From NCBI GenBank assembly GCA_026874595.1, contig CM049314.1:74726300-74790299 (forward strand): a stretch of DNA of 64,000 nucleotides, written 5' to 3'. Every line of letters begins with the position of its first letter. The stretch's first letter is position 1. The notes under the pieces are model-generated. The model worked only from the letters and a program-made list of their open reading frames with translations, was not told the DNA's origin and ran no database searches. The position numbers were made by a program, and so were the translations under genes. The stretch comes from Sipunculus nudus. Its lineage: Eukaryota; Annelida; Sipuncula; Golfingiida; Sipunculidae. Of the stretch, positions 35,336 to 46,240 are shown in pieces.

Positions 35336-36240
35336 ATATTTGTTAATGACTTGTATGAGTATATCTAACTATGCTGATGATAATACCATGGGGGTTTGCT
35401 CATAAAGATAAAAAGATTAAAGATGCACTTATATATCAATCAAAAGTTGCAATAAAATGATTTTCAGATAATTGTATGGAAGCAAAACACAGTTTTCAAA
35501 CCATGCTTATAAGCCATAATAAATCCCTTTTTGATGAGTTTATCCATAAAATTATTGACATATCTGTTACTGGGAAACATTGCGTTACACAATTAGGTGT
35601 TACTATAGACTGTAGTTAAATTTTCATGAACACATAAATCTATTATGCTGGAAAGCTTGAGCTCAGTGTTTTTGCTAGTATTTCATGTTAGTTGGATAAG
35701 GCTTCTTAATTAACTCTAGTGAAAGTTTTGTAACCTCTATTTTTAACTACTGCCCCATTGTTTGGCACTTTGTACTATGAAGAATCAACAGAGGCTTGAG
35801 AGTATTCAGCACAGGGCATTGAGACTTGTTTATAAAAAGAAAAATTTAACATATAATGACATGTTAAAGAATTCAATGAGGTGACCATTGTGATATGCAT
35901 ATAGGGGTATACAGACGATTTTTTTTGTTTCAAGAACATAAATTAAGTTACTTAATATTTTAGATAATGAATCCTTCAGAGAGCTTATTTTGAATTTTTA
36001 TACAATATGGGAAAGAGACATCCTCTACCATGGCCTTCCCTCAAATAAAATGTCAGCTTCCCTTCTTTAGTTCATGTATAACAATCAAGTTTAAAAGAAA
36101 AAACAACTTATATATCTAATAAATGCCTTCAACAGTACACTGCTATTTTTGGCACCAGTATCATGGGTATTCCTTTCAAATGGCCACTTCCTAGTAACAA
36201 GGCTGCTTGATTCCTGTTGATATGAAACAGCTGCAGAGAA
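35336..36240 (+). pseudogene. Non-LTR retrotransposon reverse transcriptase, degenerate, second part
   Basis: Continues the RT: VNDLYEYI then NYADDNTMGV, the catalytic YADD (motif C) starting at 35370. It is followed by WFSDNCMEAKHSFQTMLIS-like thumb sequence and CVTQLGVTIDCS. Further on are blocks typical of the LINE C-terminus (TTAPLFGTLYYE region, RALRLVYKKKN-like). Many stops and frameshifts, so clearly dead. It ends near the Harbinger-like element at 36250. Confidence 0.78.
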
Positions 36241-36249
36241 GATCACTTA

Positions 36250-37235
36250 AGCTGGGCTCACACTACATACTTGAGTCAGCCAACAACATGAACACCAGTC
36301 TTCATACAGAAATCTGCTTTTGTGAACGGGTCAAAGACATAAGTTGGACATGTACTGATACTTTCCCTGATGTCGGGGAGGAATAGAGCTTGGTCCTATG
36401 CTCGGGGACACACCTGGTGAAACATTATACCTTAATGAGGTTTTAATGAGTTACAAGGCACAGATTCACTGTGTACACAGCCAAAGAGGGAAGATTAGAC
36501 CCAAAATTGTGAAATTAGAGGTAATATTAAGACCAACAATTTGTATTTTCAAATTCTTGGCATTATTATAATAATCATTGATGTTTTATATTGTTTCCTA
36601 TTTTTCAGGATAAGATTTAAGAATTGATAAAAACGTAACATAAGATTATGAAAGTTATCTGTGATGAATAAAAATTTAGAAAGGAACAGTTATAAACAGT
36701 CACTGACAAAAATTTAATTTTAAGCTACACTTTATTGCTTTCTACAAGAAATAATACATTTACCTAGAGAAATATATGGTTAGAACATATTTCAGCTGGT
36801 TATTTTCATTTTCTACTGTATAATAATTCCATTAATTTTGAAAATTCTGGTTAACATTATTGGATACAGGTCTGTGTAAAAAAGGGAAGTTCTCATCAAC
36901 TCAGGATTCAATTGAACTGAATATTATTTTTTTTAATTAGTGATTTATAAATATAAATTTCCTATATAAAATTATCTCAATACCAAATCACCGTTTAAGA
37001 TCATTATACTGCCATTTGCACTCTGGGTAGGCCTATAATTTTGAAATATTCAATTTCGCCAAGATGAATTTACATATTTTATCTGTTCTATTTACTTCAT
37101 CTAATTTTAGCTCCTACCAAATGGGATATACACATGCATGTCCACTGACAGAAATCTGCAGTCTGAACACTCTGTCAGCAGTCTCCTTAAGTGACCAATG
37201 TGTCTGTGAGCACATGTCTGTAGTGTGAACCCGGC
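36250..37235. mobile_element. Harbinger-like element (~1 kb) with AGCTGGGCTCACACT ends
   Basis: The left end AGCTGGGCTCACACTACA and right end TGTAGTGTGAACCCGGC are inverted, with TTA immediately outside both (36247-36249 and 37236-37238). A 3-bp TWA-type duplication fits PIF/Harbinger. There is no transposase frame. Its first ~430 bp are repeated in inverted orientation at 31005-31400, so the LINE/foldback block lies between inverted arms. Confidence 0.68.
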
Positions 37236-38103
37236 TTACAATGCAGACACATTTACTATACCGTGCTGTCATCACAATCACTGTTGAGTGGCATCCTAGT
37301 GATAACATAAGTAGATAACTGTATGCAGTCTACAGGCTTTTTCTAAGGGAAGTGAAGCCTAATGTATAGCCTTCAGTTCCACTCTTGACTAATGAATATT
37401 TTGAATATGCTGACATATGATAGGGATTGTATTTGGCCTATATGTCATTTTAACTGTTGACCTGCATTTTCCAAAGGCCGACCACTGTCACAGTGTCCTG
37501 ACCAGTGATGGCAACAAATTTGAAATCTGTGCCGCTCTAACGGAGATAAGATGGAATAAAATATCAGCCAAGTTGATTGAATCCGTCAAATTTTTTTTTT
37601 TTGGGGGGGGGGGGGGGGGGGGCAAATAACGATTAGGCCTACATTTAACACGTGTGCATGTTATTGTAAACAAGCTCCTTTGCCAAATCTTTGCTTGAAG
37701 TGGGTTGTATAAAGGTCAAACCCGCCTCGAGCTCGCCCTCATATGCCCACGATCTATCAACTCAGCGGTCCCAGAAACAACTGAGCGTATGCAAATGAGC
37801 ACTTGTCTGACTGGGTCATAGAAACGGACCTCGAATAGACGTTCATGTCATGACCTTGATATATATGCAGGCTGATGTCAGCTGTCAGGGTGTGGGAAAA
37901 GTGTGTTTAAACAAGCAAGAGCTCATGATATTTTGACGGGATTTAAACTTGGAACTGTTAATATTCAGTCTTCATCCGGCACATGGTCATAAATTTGCAG
38001 TTACGCTCAAGAACAATCAGCGTAGCGGCCCTAATCACAACTTCATCTTGACACATAACAGCGTAACGGCCCGTTACGCTGAAATGATCTGGTGAGAACC
38101 CTG
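37236..38103. other. Right end region of the CAGGG transposon with a T12G20 tract
   Basis: 37591-37602 is T12 and 37603-37622 is G20. From about 37640 the sequence is CpG-richer and low-copy, and ends in the palindrome AGCGTAACGGCCCGTTACGCT-like block (38060-38080) and the CAGGG TIR. It probably belongs to the body of the 15811-38103 transposon. No gene seen. Confidence 0.5.
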
Positions 38104-38385
38104 TACAATGAATTCTTGCATATGATTTGAAGGCTAAAGTGTTCTTATTTACCGAGTTATCTGAAAGAGAGTGAAAGTTGATCTAGGGACAATAGGAGCA
38201 ATAGGTGGCAGCACATGCTGGTTATAATTAAATGCTAGTCAAGTGATAACTTTGTCTAAAAACAATTTGTAATGATTGGTGTAGTGGTACTTGAGATAAC
38301 TGGCAAAAGAATGGGGTGGGACAGACAGACAGACAGATGTGGAGCATTTTTGAAGTCCTTCCTTCTTGAAGCGGGGAACTAAAAA
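38104..38385. mobile_element. F6 repeat, right part
   Basis: Resumes the F6 module interrupted at 15810, starting with the duplicated TACAA. It contains AATAGGTGGCAGCACATGC and a TTGAGATAACTGG block. It ends after GACAGACAGACAGA and the short hairpin-like TCCTTCCTTCTTGAAG. Confidence 0.62.
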
Positions 38386-38476
38386 TATAATTTCATTAAT
38401 AGTAATGTATAAATTGTTTTGTCCCTTTAAATTATATCTTGTGACAGTTAAATAGAGACAAATAAAATGTTCTTAC

Positions 38477-38636
38477 TGCAACTGATAGGGGGAGCCAGCA
38501 GTATTTCCATTCTGACACAAGCATTACTGTCTGGATCCACAACTGGATACAATCTGATGTATCGCGCCTTCGTTAACGGAAATAACTGTATCTTTTTGTC
38601 GTCAGGAAGGGCTTCTTCTGTGAATCCAGTAAACTC
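38477..38636 (-). CDS. F5/8 type C (discoidin) domain, C-terminal exon
   Basis: On the minus strand the exon follows TTATATTTGCAG and ends at the donor GTAAGAAC. It is 160 bp, entering at phase 0 and leaving at phase 1. The peptide begins EFTGFTEEALPDDKKIQLFP and contains TKARYIRLYPVVD and NACVRMEIL. The [K/R]ARYIRLYP...RMEI pattern is the hallmark of the end of an F5/8C (discoidin) domain, a beta-sandwich that binds phospholipid, glycans or cell-surface partners. A short linker ending in Cys follows. Outgoing phase 1 fits the EGF exon at 13261-13395, giving an F5/8C then EGF order in a secreted or membrane protein. Earlier exons, expected to the right, were not found. The acceptor lies only ~12 nt from an F1d repeat terminus at 38649. 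The plus-strand frame over this interval is a shadow. Confidence 0.85.
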
Positions 38637-38648
38637 CTGCAAATATAA

Positions 38649-39215
38649 GGGACCCATGGGTCACTATGCTCAGCTGAAGTTGACCTTGAGTAAAAAACTA
38701 TATAATATCAAATGGAGATAAAGTCTGAGAAGAAGAGGTAATGTAGGCCATGGTTGGTTGATATGATTTAAGGTATTGTTGAAATAAATATTTTGTGATC
38801 TGACATTGTGTTTCCTAATGTTGATATTGAAGCATGTAAGCAGTTTGTGAATATAAGATCTGTACCATGAACATTGGTTCGCTTTTTGAAAAGCTGTTGA
38901 GAGTTCATCAATTTACACATTTTTTAAATTAGATCCTATTTTTTTTTTATTAAACCAATTTTTTTCTCTTTTTTTTTTATAAAATGTATACAGTAGCCAT
39001 AACGTTCCCACTCCATAGGTGGAAGGACTTGATAAGGGTTTGTGGGGTAATAATGATGGGAGTTACAACACCTCTGTACATATTTTCTATAATTAATCAA
39101 CTTAATGCAATTGCAATAAAACTATTAACCCAAGTGGTCAGGTGCAGCTCTCAGTGGCAGGGGGGAGATATGAAATTTAATTCAACAGTGCTAACAGGAA
39201 AAAATTTTATTCATA
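38649..39215 (-). mobile_element. F1d repeat copy 1
   Basis: Begins AAGGGACCCATGGGTCACTATGCTCAGCTGAAGTTGACC and is collinear with 43136-43530 and partly with 57110-57600 (GAGGAAGAGGTAATG..GGCC.TGGTTGG, GTTTCCTAATGTTGA). The F1 palindrome defines the left end, immediately upstream of the F5/8C exon on the minus strand. The right end is not clear. Confidence 0.65.
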
Positions 39216-39535
39216 ATTAATAATTAAACATTTAAATACAGGCAATACAAAGCAATTCACTTGGGGGGGGGGGGGGGAGGGCAAGGAGGTGACATGAGAA
39301 TAACTGTACATCTGAAAGCGCAGGGGTGCTGGACCAGTGTTGCATCACTAATAAGGTTATCCAGCCAGGGCTGAAGTGCCCAAAAGTAGGGTGATTGGGG
39401 AATGATAATGCAAGTCAATACAATAAGGCCTACCAAACAAAATTCAATTTCTACCCCAATTTTTAAGCTTTTATTTTCAGATTTCAGATGATTAAATCCT
39501 TACTTATTAATTTAAAATTGCTTATAAGAAAAAAA
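39216..39535. other. Spacer with G15 run
   Basis: 39263-39277 is 15 G. Otherwise F1-like AT-rich remnants (AAGCTTTTATTTTCAGATTTCAGATGATTAAATCC). No gene. Confidence 0.4.
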
Positions 39536-41082
39536 CAAGTGACCCATGGGTCATGACGCTCAGTTGACTTGGAAGCGATTCGCCAATGGAAATTTTATCA
39601 TCTGAATGGTGGTATATACCTATTCAACTGAAGCATCAAACAGATTAACAAACAGGCCACGATTGTGACTGTTTTTATATATCTCAAAAATAGAGAAAAA
39701 ATGCATAAACTTAAAAAAAAATAAGGTGATTCCACCAGTCTGCAGAAACTAATAAAAACACTTAATGGTCAAAATCCATGCAAAGAATCATGGTGATCTC
39801 TGCATTAATTGTTCAGATACTTCAGCTTTTGTATCAAATTTTCCATTATTCTGAGAGATACTTCAGAGTCCTATAGCTTGAAGGATATGGGTAACAGAGA
39901 CCCAATTTCAGGTTTCCACAGACACTTTTCATGGGCCTCCTTGCATGACAAGAATGAAGATTTTAGGTCCTGATGTTACAATTTGTGCCACGTTAACAGA
40001 TGACAGCATCCTTAAAGGTCTCAAAAATAGAGAAAAAAATTCGCAAAAAACCTGAACAAATACAGGTGGTGCCTCCAGTCTGCAGAAACTGATGAAACAC
40101 TCCATAATCAATATCCATGCAATGAATCATGGTGATCTCTGCATTAGCTGTTCAGATACTTCAGCTTTTGTTTCAAATTGTCCATTATTCTGAGGGATAC
40201 TTCGGAATCCTATAGCTCAAAGGATATGGGTAACAGAGACCTTATTTCAGTTTTCATGGAGACTTTTCATAGGTCTCTCACTGTGTGAGAAATGAAGATT
40301 CTAGGTCCAGTCTTTACAATTTGTGCCCTGTTGACAGATGTTCACATTTTTAAAGGTCTCAAAAATAGAGAAAAAATCGTAAAAAATTGAAAAATACAGG
40401 TGGCACCACCAGTCTGCAAACACTGATGAAACACCTTATGATCAATATGTATGCAAAAAATAATGACCCACAATGATGTAGTTAATGAGATATTGAAGTT
40501 TTTGTATGAAATTTTTGACAATTCTGGGGGGTACTTTGGGGCCCCTTAGCTCAAAGGATTTGGGTAACAGAGACCTAATTTCTGGTTTCCATGGAGACTT
40601 TTCATAGGTCTCTCAGTGTGTCAAGAATTAGGATTCTAGGTCCAGTTGTTATGATTTGTGCCCTGTTAACGGATGTTCATATCTTTAAAGGTCTCAAAAA
40701 TAGAGAAAAAAATTTGTAAAAAAATCGAAAAATACAGGTGGCGCCACAGGTCTGCAGGAACTGATGGAACATCTCATGATCAATATGTATGCCAAAAATC
40801 ATGACCATCAGTGATGTAGTTAATGAGATTTTGAAGGTTTTGTATGAAATTTTTTACTATTCTGGGGGTACTTTGGGGCCCAATAGCTCAAAGGATATGA
40901 GTAACAGAGACCTGATTTCTGGTTTCCAAGGAGATTTTTCATGGACCTCTCAGAATTTCAAGTAACAAGATTCTAGGTCCAGCGGTTACAATTTGTGCCA
41001 GGTTAACGGACAGACGGACGGACAGACGGACGACAGACAAAGAGTGATCGCTATAGCTCAGATGACTTACAGTCAGCCGAGC
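39536..41082 (-). mobile_element. F1a element copy 2, short array
   Basis: Both ends are present: CAAGTGACCCATGGGTCATGACGC at the left; GACGGACG tract and hairpin GCTCAGATGACTT / AGTCAGCCGAGC at the right. It holds only about four diverged ~336-bp monomers and lacks the F3 insertion. It therefore serves as the empty-site reference for F3 at 19437. The palindrome is GGTGGTGCCTCC, GGTGGCACCACC or GGTGGCGCCACA in its units, so it has decayed. Confidence 0.78.
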
Positions 41083-41428
41083 TAAAAATGATTTAACAAT
41101 TATGCTAATCACTTAAAAAATTTTGAAATTCTGATCTGATTTTTAGTATACAATTAAATCTTGATTAAATAAAGATGTATCCGTTAAAGAAAAGTCTTTA
41201 GCTTTAACTATTGTCTGGTTAGGTGAGCAAATATATTTCCTGATTTTCGATATGTGCAAGATGTTTGAGCCAATAACTTCAACAATTTACACAATACTGA
41301 CCTAATTTCATGTATGTACAAAGGAAATATGTGCGAAATGAGTATATTAAACATGAATACATTAACACCCGGGGTTTTCATAGTGGGCAGTTTTGAAGTG
41401 TAACAATAGGTTTTTACTTGAAAAATAA
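41083..41428. repeat. F1b-type interior fragment, first part
   Basis: Matches the phrases of 30100-30370 and 54180-54420 (TTAGTATACAATTAAATCTTGATTAAA, GTGTAACAATAGGTTTTTA). It is interrupted by the Harbinger MITE at 41429 and resumes at 41822. Confidence 0.55.
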
Positions 41429-41821
41429 AGCTGTGTTTCCATTCATCCGTAAATCTAATACGTCTCGTATGCAAAAAATCGGATCCCTCTTTTTAAGATG
41501 AACTGTTTCCATATGTACGTTTTAACATGCTCCGCATGCGTATCCGCAAAAACGGACAGCATCAAAATGGATCGGTGAGTGATTCATCCGTTTTGCGGAT
41601 GGCAAAAATGCCTACATTTCCCAACAGTGCCTCGGCGCCAGATGTGATGAGACATATTGACCTTCTTCCTGCCATCCTTGCAGTTTCAAAAGAGGCACAT
41701 GAAGGGGTATCTGCAAGAAAAACGCACGTACTTATGGAAACAGTTTAGACGGACTGCGCACTAGGGAGCGTATGTACATCTTTTGCGGATACGATTTTTA
41801 GGGATACATGGAAACACAGCT
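41429..41821. mobile_element. PIF/Harbinger-type MITE
   Basis: The ends are AGCTGTGTTTCCAT and ATGGAAACACAGCT (14-bp perfect TIRs), flanked by TAA on both sides (41426-41428 and 41822-41824). A TAA duplication is diagnostic of PIF/Harbinger-like elements. The sister F1b sequence at 54430-54470 gives the uninterrupted context. Only 393 bp. The 73-codon frame inside shows no Harbinger nuclease or Myb motif, so it is non-autonomous. Confidence 0.85.
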
Positions 41822-42544
41822 TAAGACTTTTCCTTAATTTCTCAAAGGAACGAAGTTTTATTTACCCAGTTTTTTTGTTAGGTAGGAGAACTAACTGTAT
41901 ATTGAATTTAAAATTTAAACGAGACTTACCTGGAAGTTGAAGTTTGATTCTAATTCTACCACATGAAATTTGCATATAGAGATTATGTGAGATGCACATA
42001 GCTTCTAAGAATTCACCCATAAAATCCCATCAAGTGTCTTGAAAAAATGTTACTATAGTCTCAAAAGAGGGGATGGGAGGGGTAATGGGCACTAAATCTC
42101 TATATGCAAATTTCAGGTGGTAGAATTACAATCAAACTTCAGCTTCCAGGCAAGTCTCATTTAAATTTAATTTCTACCATCTAATTTGCATACAAGATCA
42201 TGTGAGACTTTAAAGCACCTAGGCATGACCATGACTGGATAAAAGCTGCAGTAAAGTAAACTAATTTGATTTCAAACAAGAATGCATATTTAACTGGCTT
42301 CTGTGTGAGCAAATAAATGTGCATTTTCTTCTCCAGTGTTTGAATGTGCCAGCATTTGACCATCTACCGGGTAGCTGTTTTTAGAATCAAGAGCTTTTAT
42401 TTGCCTTGCTAGTTGCTGCTGCATGAGTACTATAAGCTAAAAACTGATTTATGTCAATTCCTGACAAGTGTAGAACAGTTAAATTTTAATCCACCTGGAT
42501 ATTGTGCTTTTTTTACACCTCCTGAAAGGATTTCAAGTAAATAA
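41822..42544. repeat. F1b-type continuation and unassigned repeat
   Basis: Begins TTTTCCTTAATTTCTCAAAGGAACG, a shared F1 interior phrase. At 41920-42190 two inverted or duplicated blocks around TCTATATGCAAATTTCA are visible. The last 90 bp (GTGTAGAACAGTTAAATTTTAAT...) recur uninterrupted at 46240-46330, giving the empty site for the F4 insertion at 42545. Confidence 0.5.
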
Positions 42545-43135
42545 CTAGATATTTCTTGGCACCACAGGTGCCATAGTATCCCCAGAAAATTACCCCCCCT
42601 CCCCTCCCCCACCTTCGAAGAATAGGATCCCATCTTGAATTCAGATGCAGAGATTGACACTTGGCAAGCCACCATGGTTTCTTATAAGTATGAGCATATT
42701 TAAGGTAAAGGTCACTCTCATAGGAGAGGTCATGATCCAAATTGAAATATATCTCATTCTGTAACCCATGTCTATATACATGATATGGAAGAAATCTGTC
42801 CATTAGTTTTGAACTTATCATGCTCACAGTGCTGTGAAGTGGCATTGGTGGGGTATTACAAGGTGCAAAAGCAAGAAAATGACACAAAATGGCACCACCT
42901 GTATTCTGCAGAAGACAAAACAATCCAAGATTTATAAAAAAAAATTATTTAAAATTAAAATTAAAAAAAAAAATTTTATATATATATATATTCATGCATG
43001 ATACGAAAGAAATCTGTCCTTTAGTTTTCAATTTATCATGCTCACAGTGCTGTCAAGTGGCAATATAGGGGTATTAACCGGTGCAAAAGCAAGAAAACGA
43101 CACAAGGTGGCGCCACCTGTATTAGCATAATCCAA
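42545..43135 (-). mobile_element. F4 copy 2, incomplete
   Basis: Starts A|CTAGATATTTCTT with the hairpin GGCACC-ACA-GGTGCC and AGTATCCCCAGA. It has two modules (GGCACCACCTGTA at ~42892, GGTGGCGCCACCTG at ~43107). It is cut at 43136 by an F1d element, so its right end is missing. Confidence 0.72.
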
Positions 43136-43600
43136 GGGACCCATGGGTCACTGTGCTCAGCTGAAGTTGACCTTGAAAGTAAAAATCTAAAATAATATCA
43201 AATGGAGATGGAGTGTAAGAGGAAGAGGTAATGAAGGCCACGGTTGGTTTATATGATTGGTTTGTATTGATGAGCAAGAAATTGTTGCAAATAATATTTT
43301 GTGACCTGACCATGTGTTTCCTAATGTTGAAATTGAAGCATGTGAGCAGTTTGTGAACAAATGATCTGTACTTATACAATGATCATTAGTTGGCTTTTTG
43401 ATTAACTGTTGACATTTCAGTAGTTTACACATTTGTTCAATTGAATCTATTTTTTGCATAATATATATTATTAAATATATATTTATTTTTTTATGAAACA
43501 TATACAGTTGAAATATAACTAATTAACAACATTAAACAGGGCAAACAAAGCCTGATCTAATATTCTGCTGAGGCATGAAAAAAATGAACCAATGTTTGTA
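43136..43600 (-). mobile_element. F1d repeat copy 2
   Basis: AAGGGACCCATGGGTCACTG and GCTCAGCTGAAGTTGACC, then the same order of phrases as 38649-39000. Right end uncertain. Confidence 0.62.
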
Positions 43601-44070
43601 CTAAATCCTCATTTTTTATCACATCAATTTTTTTTAATTTAAGTTTATATTTCCATAAATTTCCAATATAACATATATATCTGAATATAAAAGTTGATTC
43701 ATAATTCTCAATTGCATCACCATAAATCTCAATCATGCATACAAATGTTTATTTTTTTTTACCACAAAAATATATCTTTTAAATCTGCAAAACAAAAAAT
43801 ATCTAAAAATAATACTTGATTTAGATTTCACAATTTTTAATTGTGTCTTTATTTATCCATAATGTGTTTCATATTTTAAAATTTAAGCATACAAAAGGGT
43901 TCAATTATATCTGTTAAAATCATTTAAAAATAGGATTTATTTAAAAATGCTACATTACACAACATTGCATCTTCTGGATAACACCTTGAATTACTTTTTC
44001 AAGGAAAGTTTTTGCATTTCGAAGTGGAAACAGCATTACAAGTAAGGAGATACAGTGAAAACAATAACAA
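43601..44070. other. AT-rich, related to 53330-53460 and 57720-57840
   Basis: Shares words such as CATAAATTTCCAATATAACATA and ACACAACATTGCATCT with later AT-rich stretches, so it is dispersed repeat DNA (probably F1d interior). No gene. Confidence 0.4.
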
Positions 44071-45005
44071 CTAGAATACGGGTAGTAGACAAGCGACTAC
44101 GTGTATCCGCCTAAATCAGAGTGGAACGGGTGAAGGAAGGCATGGATTGAGTGGCAAGGGGAAATAGAGTGAAGTGTTGCATATTAGCATGGATGTCTGC
44201 AGCCAAATGGTGTATGTAGGTTGTGCCACCTACCACAAAATCCAGAAAGCCGTCCAAGTTGTATACATATGCAAAATTTGAGGCAGATAAGTCAAACCAG
44301 TATATGTTTATGAGTGATTTTAGCCCGTGGCAGACAAACAGATAGACGCTGTGCAAAAATGGTTGAAGGTGGCGCCACCAGTTTTGCGTATGCTAAAGAG
44401 CTATGTGAGAACTATACACAAGCAAAACTTTGGCCCAATCGGTCAAACAGTTCCCAAGATATGAACTTGAATGTCTGCTGCATAAACTAGATTGCAGGTG
44501 GCGCCACCTGTCATAAAATCAAGAGAGCTGTCGGGGATGTATAAACCTGCAAAATTTTAGGCTGATATGTCAAACCACTGCCGAGATATGAGTGATTTTA
44601 TCCCATGGCAGACAAACAGACGAGAGCTGTGCAAAAAAGGCTGCAGGTGGCCCACCAGTTTTGCGTATGATAAAGAGCTATGTGAGATCTATACACATCC
44701 AAAATTTTGGCCCAATCGGTCAAACGGTTCTCGAGATATGAGCTTGGATGTCTGCAGCGTAAACGTGAATGTAGGTGGCGCCACCTATCATACAATCAGA
44801 AAAGCTATCCAGGATGTATACGCATGCCAAACAGACGCACAAACAGAAGCAGAGCGCAGAGGAAAGGTCAGAGGTCAAAACAAAATCCGGGCGCAGCAGT
44901 TCACATGTGACCCGAACATAATCCCGGGTTTTGTCAAATTCTGCCCAGCGGTTACGGAGGCGTGCAGCTGAAAACATAGTATCCGCAAAACTCTGTTTTG
45001 GCAGA
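44071..45005 (-). mobile_element. F3 Helitron-like element copy 2, complete
   Basis: The plus strand reads A|CTAGAATACGGGTAGTAG...TTTTGGCAGA|TAC. GTAGT and ACTAC near the left end form the subterminal stem, followed by GTGTATCCGCC. The right hairpin is GTATCCGCAAAAC / GTTTTGGCAGATAC. Modules of ~275 bp have GGTGGCGCCACC at about 44370, 44495 and 44775. The Helitron-type TC...CTAG between A and T is intact. The open frames across it are accidental. Confidence 0.82.
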
Positions 45006-45650
45006 TACAATTACTGCACAAAACTTGGTGGGTTGGGTTTGTGGGGGGGGGGGGGGATTGTAGTGGTGATATGAGAATAACTGTACACATGTCACAACAG
45101 GTGATCTCCCTCAGTGACTGTTACAAATCAGAAAACCTAGCATAGCTGACTTCCAGTGACCTCGAGTGGGACCCTGCATAGATAATCTGTAATTAAAGCA
45201 AATGACTACAATAGAGCCTCAAGAAAAAAATCAATACCTAGCTTAATTTTCAAGCTTTTATTTTCATTTTTCAGATTTAAACAGATTAAATATTTATGTT
45301 TACATGCTGTGAAAATTAAATCAATGGTACTTACAGGAAAAAAACGTGCCGTGGTCAAAGTTGGGCAAAATTTAAGGTACTGATTTTATTTTTATGCTAA
45401 TAACTAAAAAATTTACAAAATTCAGATCTTATTTTGGGTAAACAATTGAATCTTAATTAAACATAGTTATATACTTGGGAAAATAGACTCTAGTTTCAGA
45501 TCTTGGGGACATCTAACATTATGCTGAATTTTGGATTCCTAGGTCTTACGGTTTCAAAACGTGCCACATCTACGGACGGACAGACGGACGGACGACGGAC
45601 AATGGACCACGACTAGATGACTTATAGTCAGCTGAGCAAAAAATGCATCA
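45006..45650. repeat. F1 interior and right-end fragment
   Basis: After a 14-G run (45043-45056) the sequence matches F1b-type interior (AATTTAAGGTACTGATTTTAT). From 45490 it matches the 12780-12965 fragment, ending GACGGACGGACGACGG and a decayed hairpin (AGATGACTT / AGTCAGCTGAGC). Confidence 0.6.
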
Positions 45651-46240
45651 AGGTCATCTATGTTCGAACTTGACCTAGCCATTGATAAGATGCATCAAAC
45701 CAGTGTGGGTTTGGTGACTGTACCTCAAATTCTTATAAAGTTATTGCGTTAACATCATTTTAACAAGAAAATGACACAAGGTGGCACCTCCTGTCTTCTT
45801 CAAAAGATAAAGCTATCCAAGATCTTCAGTCAATTTGAGTTTTGGATCATTCAACATATCCCTTACATAGATATTTAAGATTATTTTGTGTAATTTCACC
45901 AAATATGGGAATATTCAAGGTCAAGGCCACTCTCATAGGAAAGGTCATGACCCCAATTTAAATAAACATCATCCCATATCTATGTATATGCATAATATAA
46001 AAGAAATTTGTCCATTAGCTTTTGACTTATAATGCTCAGAGTACTGTCAAGTGGCAATTTTGGGGGTATTAAAAGGCACTAAAACAAGTAAAGAATGACA
46101 GGTGGCGCCACCAGTTTCTGGAACATGACAACCCTATCCATGATCGTCTATCAACTTGATTTTGGGATCAATCCATGCAAGATTTCTTGAGATATTTAAG
46201 AATTTGTGTGATTTTCCCCAAAATTTGACCTATTCAATTT
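45651..46240. repeat. F4-family interior fragment without ends
   Basis: Two modules matching F4 (GTGGCACCTCCTG at ~45782, CAGGTGGCGCCACCAG at ~46100; AATATTCAAGGTCAAGGCC). Neither Helitron-type end is present. Confidence 0.65.

Larger units (their letters stand above)
15811..38103. mobile_element. CAGGG-ended DNA transposon (5-bp target duplication), expanded to 22.3 kb by nested insertions
   Basis: The left end CAGGGTTCTCGCCAGGATTT...AGCGTAACGG and the right end (read inverted) CAGGGTTCTCACCAGATC...AGCGTAACGG form ~35-bp imperfect TIRs. They are flanked by TACAA at 15806-15810 and at 38104-38108, a 5-bp duplication. F6 sequence is continuous across the insertion. Segments that appear to belong to the transposon itself are 15811-15857, 18046-18965 and roughly 37640-38103. 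Everything else inside is later insertions. A second element with CAGGGTTTCCGC ends and a 5-bp duplication (GATTT) lies at 26851-28452. The superfamily is uncertain: CAGGG ends recall hAT, but hAT usually makes 8-bp duplications. Confidence 0.72.

Noticed and set aside
41527-41748. 73-codon frame inside the Harbinger MITE
   Set aside because: No nuclease or Myb motif, and it spans nearly the whole MITE interior; probably a remnant or chance frame.
44567-44971. 134-codon frame
   Set aside because: Lies wholly within the F3 element over its repeated modules; other F3 copies do not keep it.
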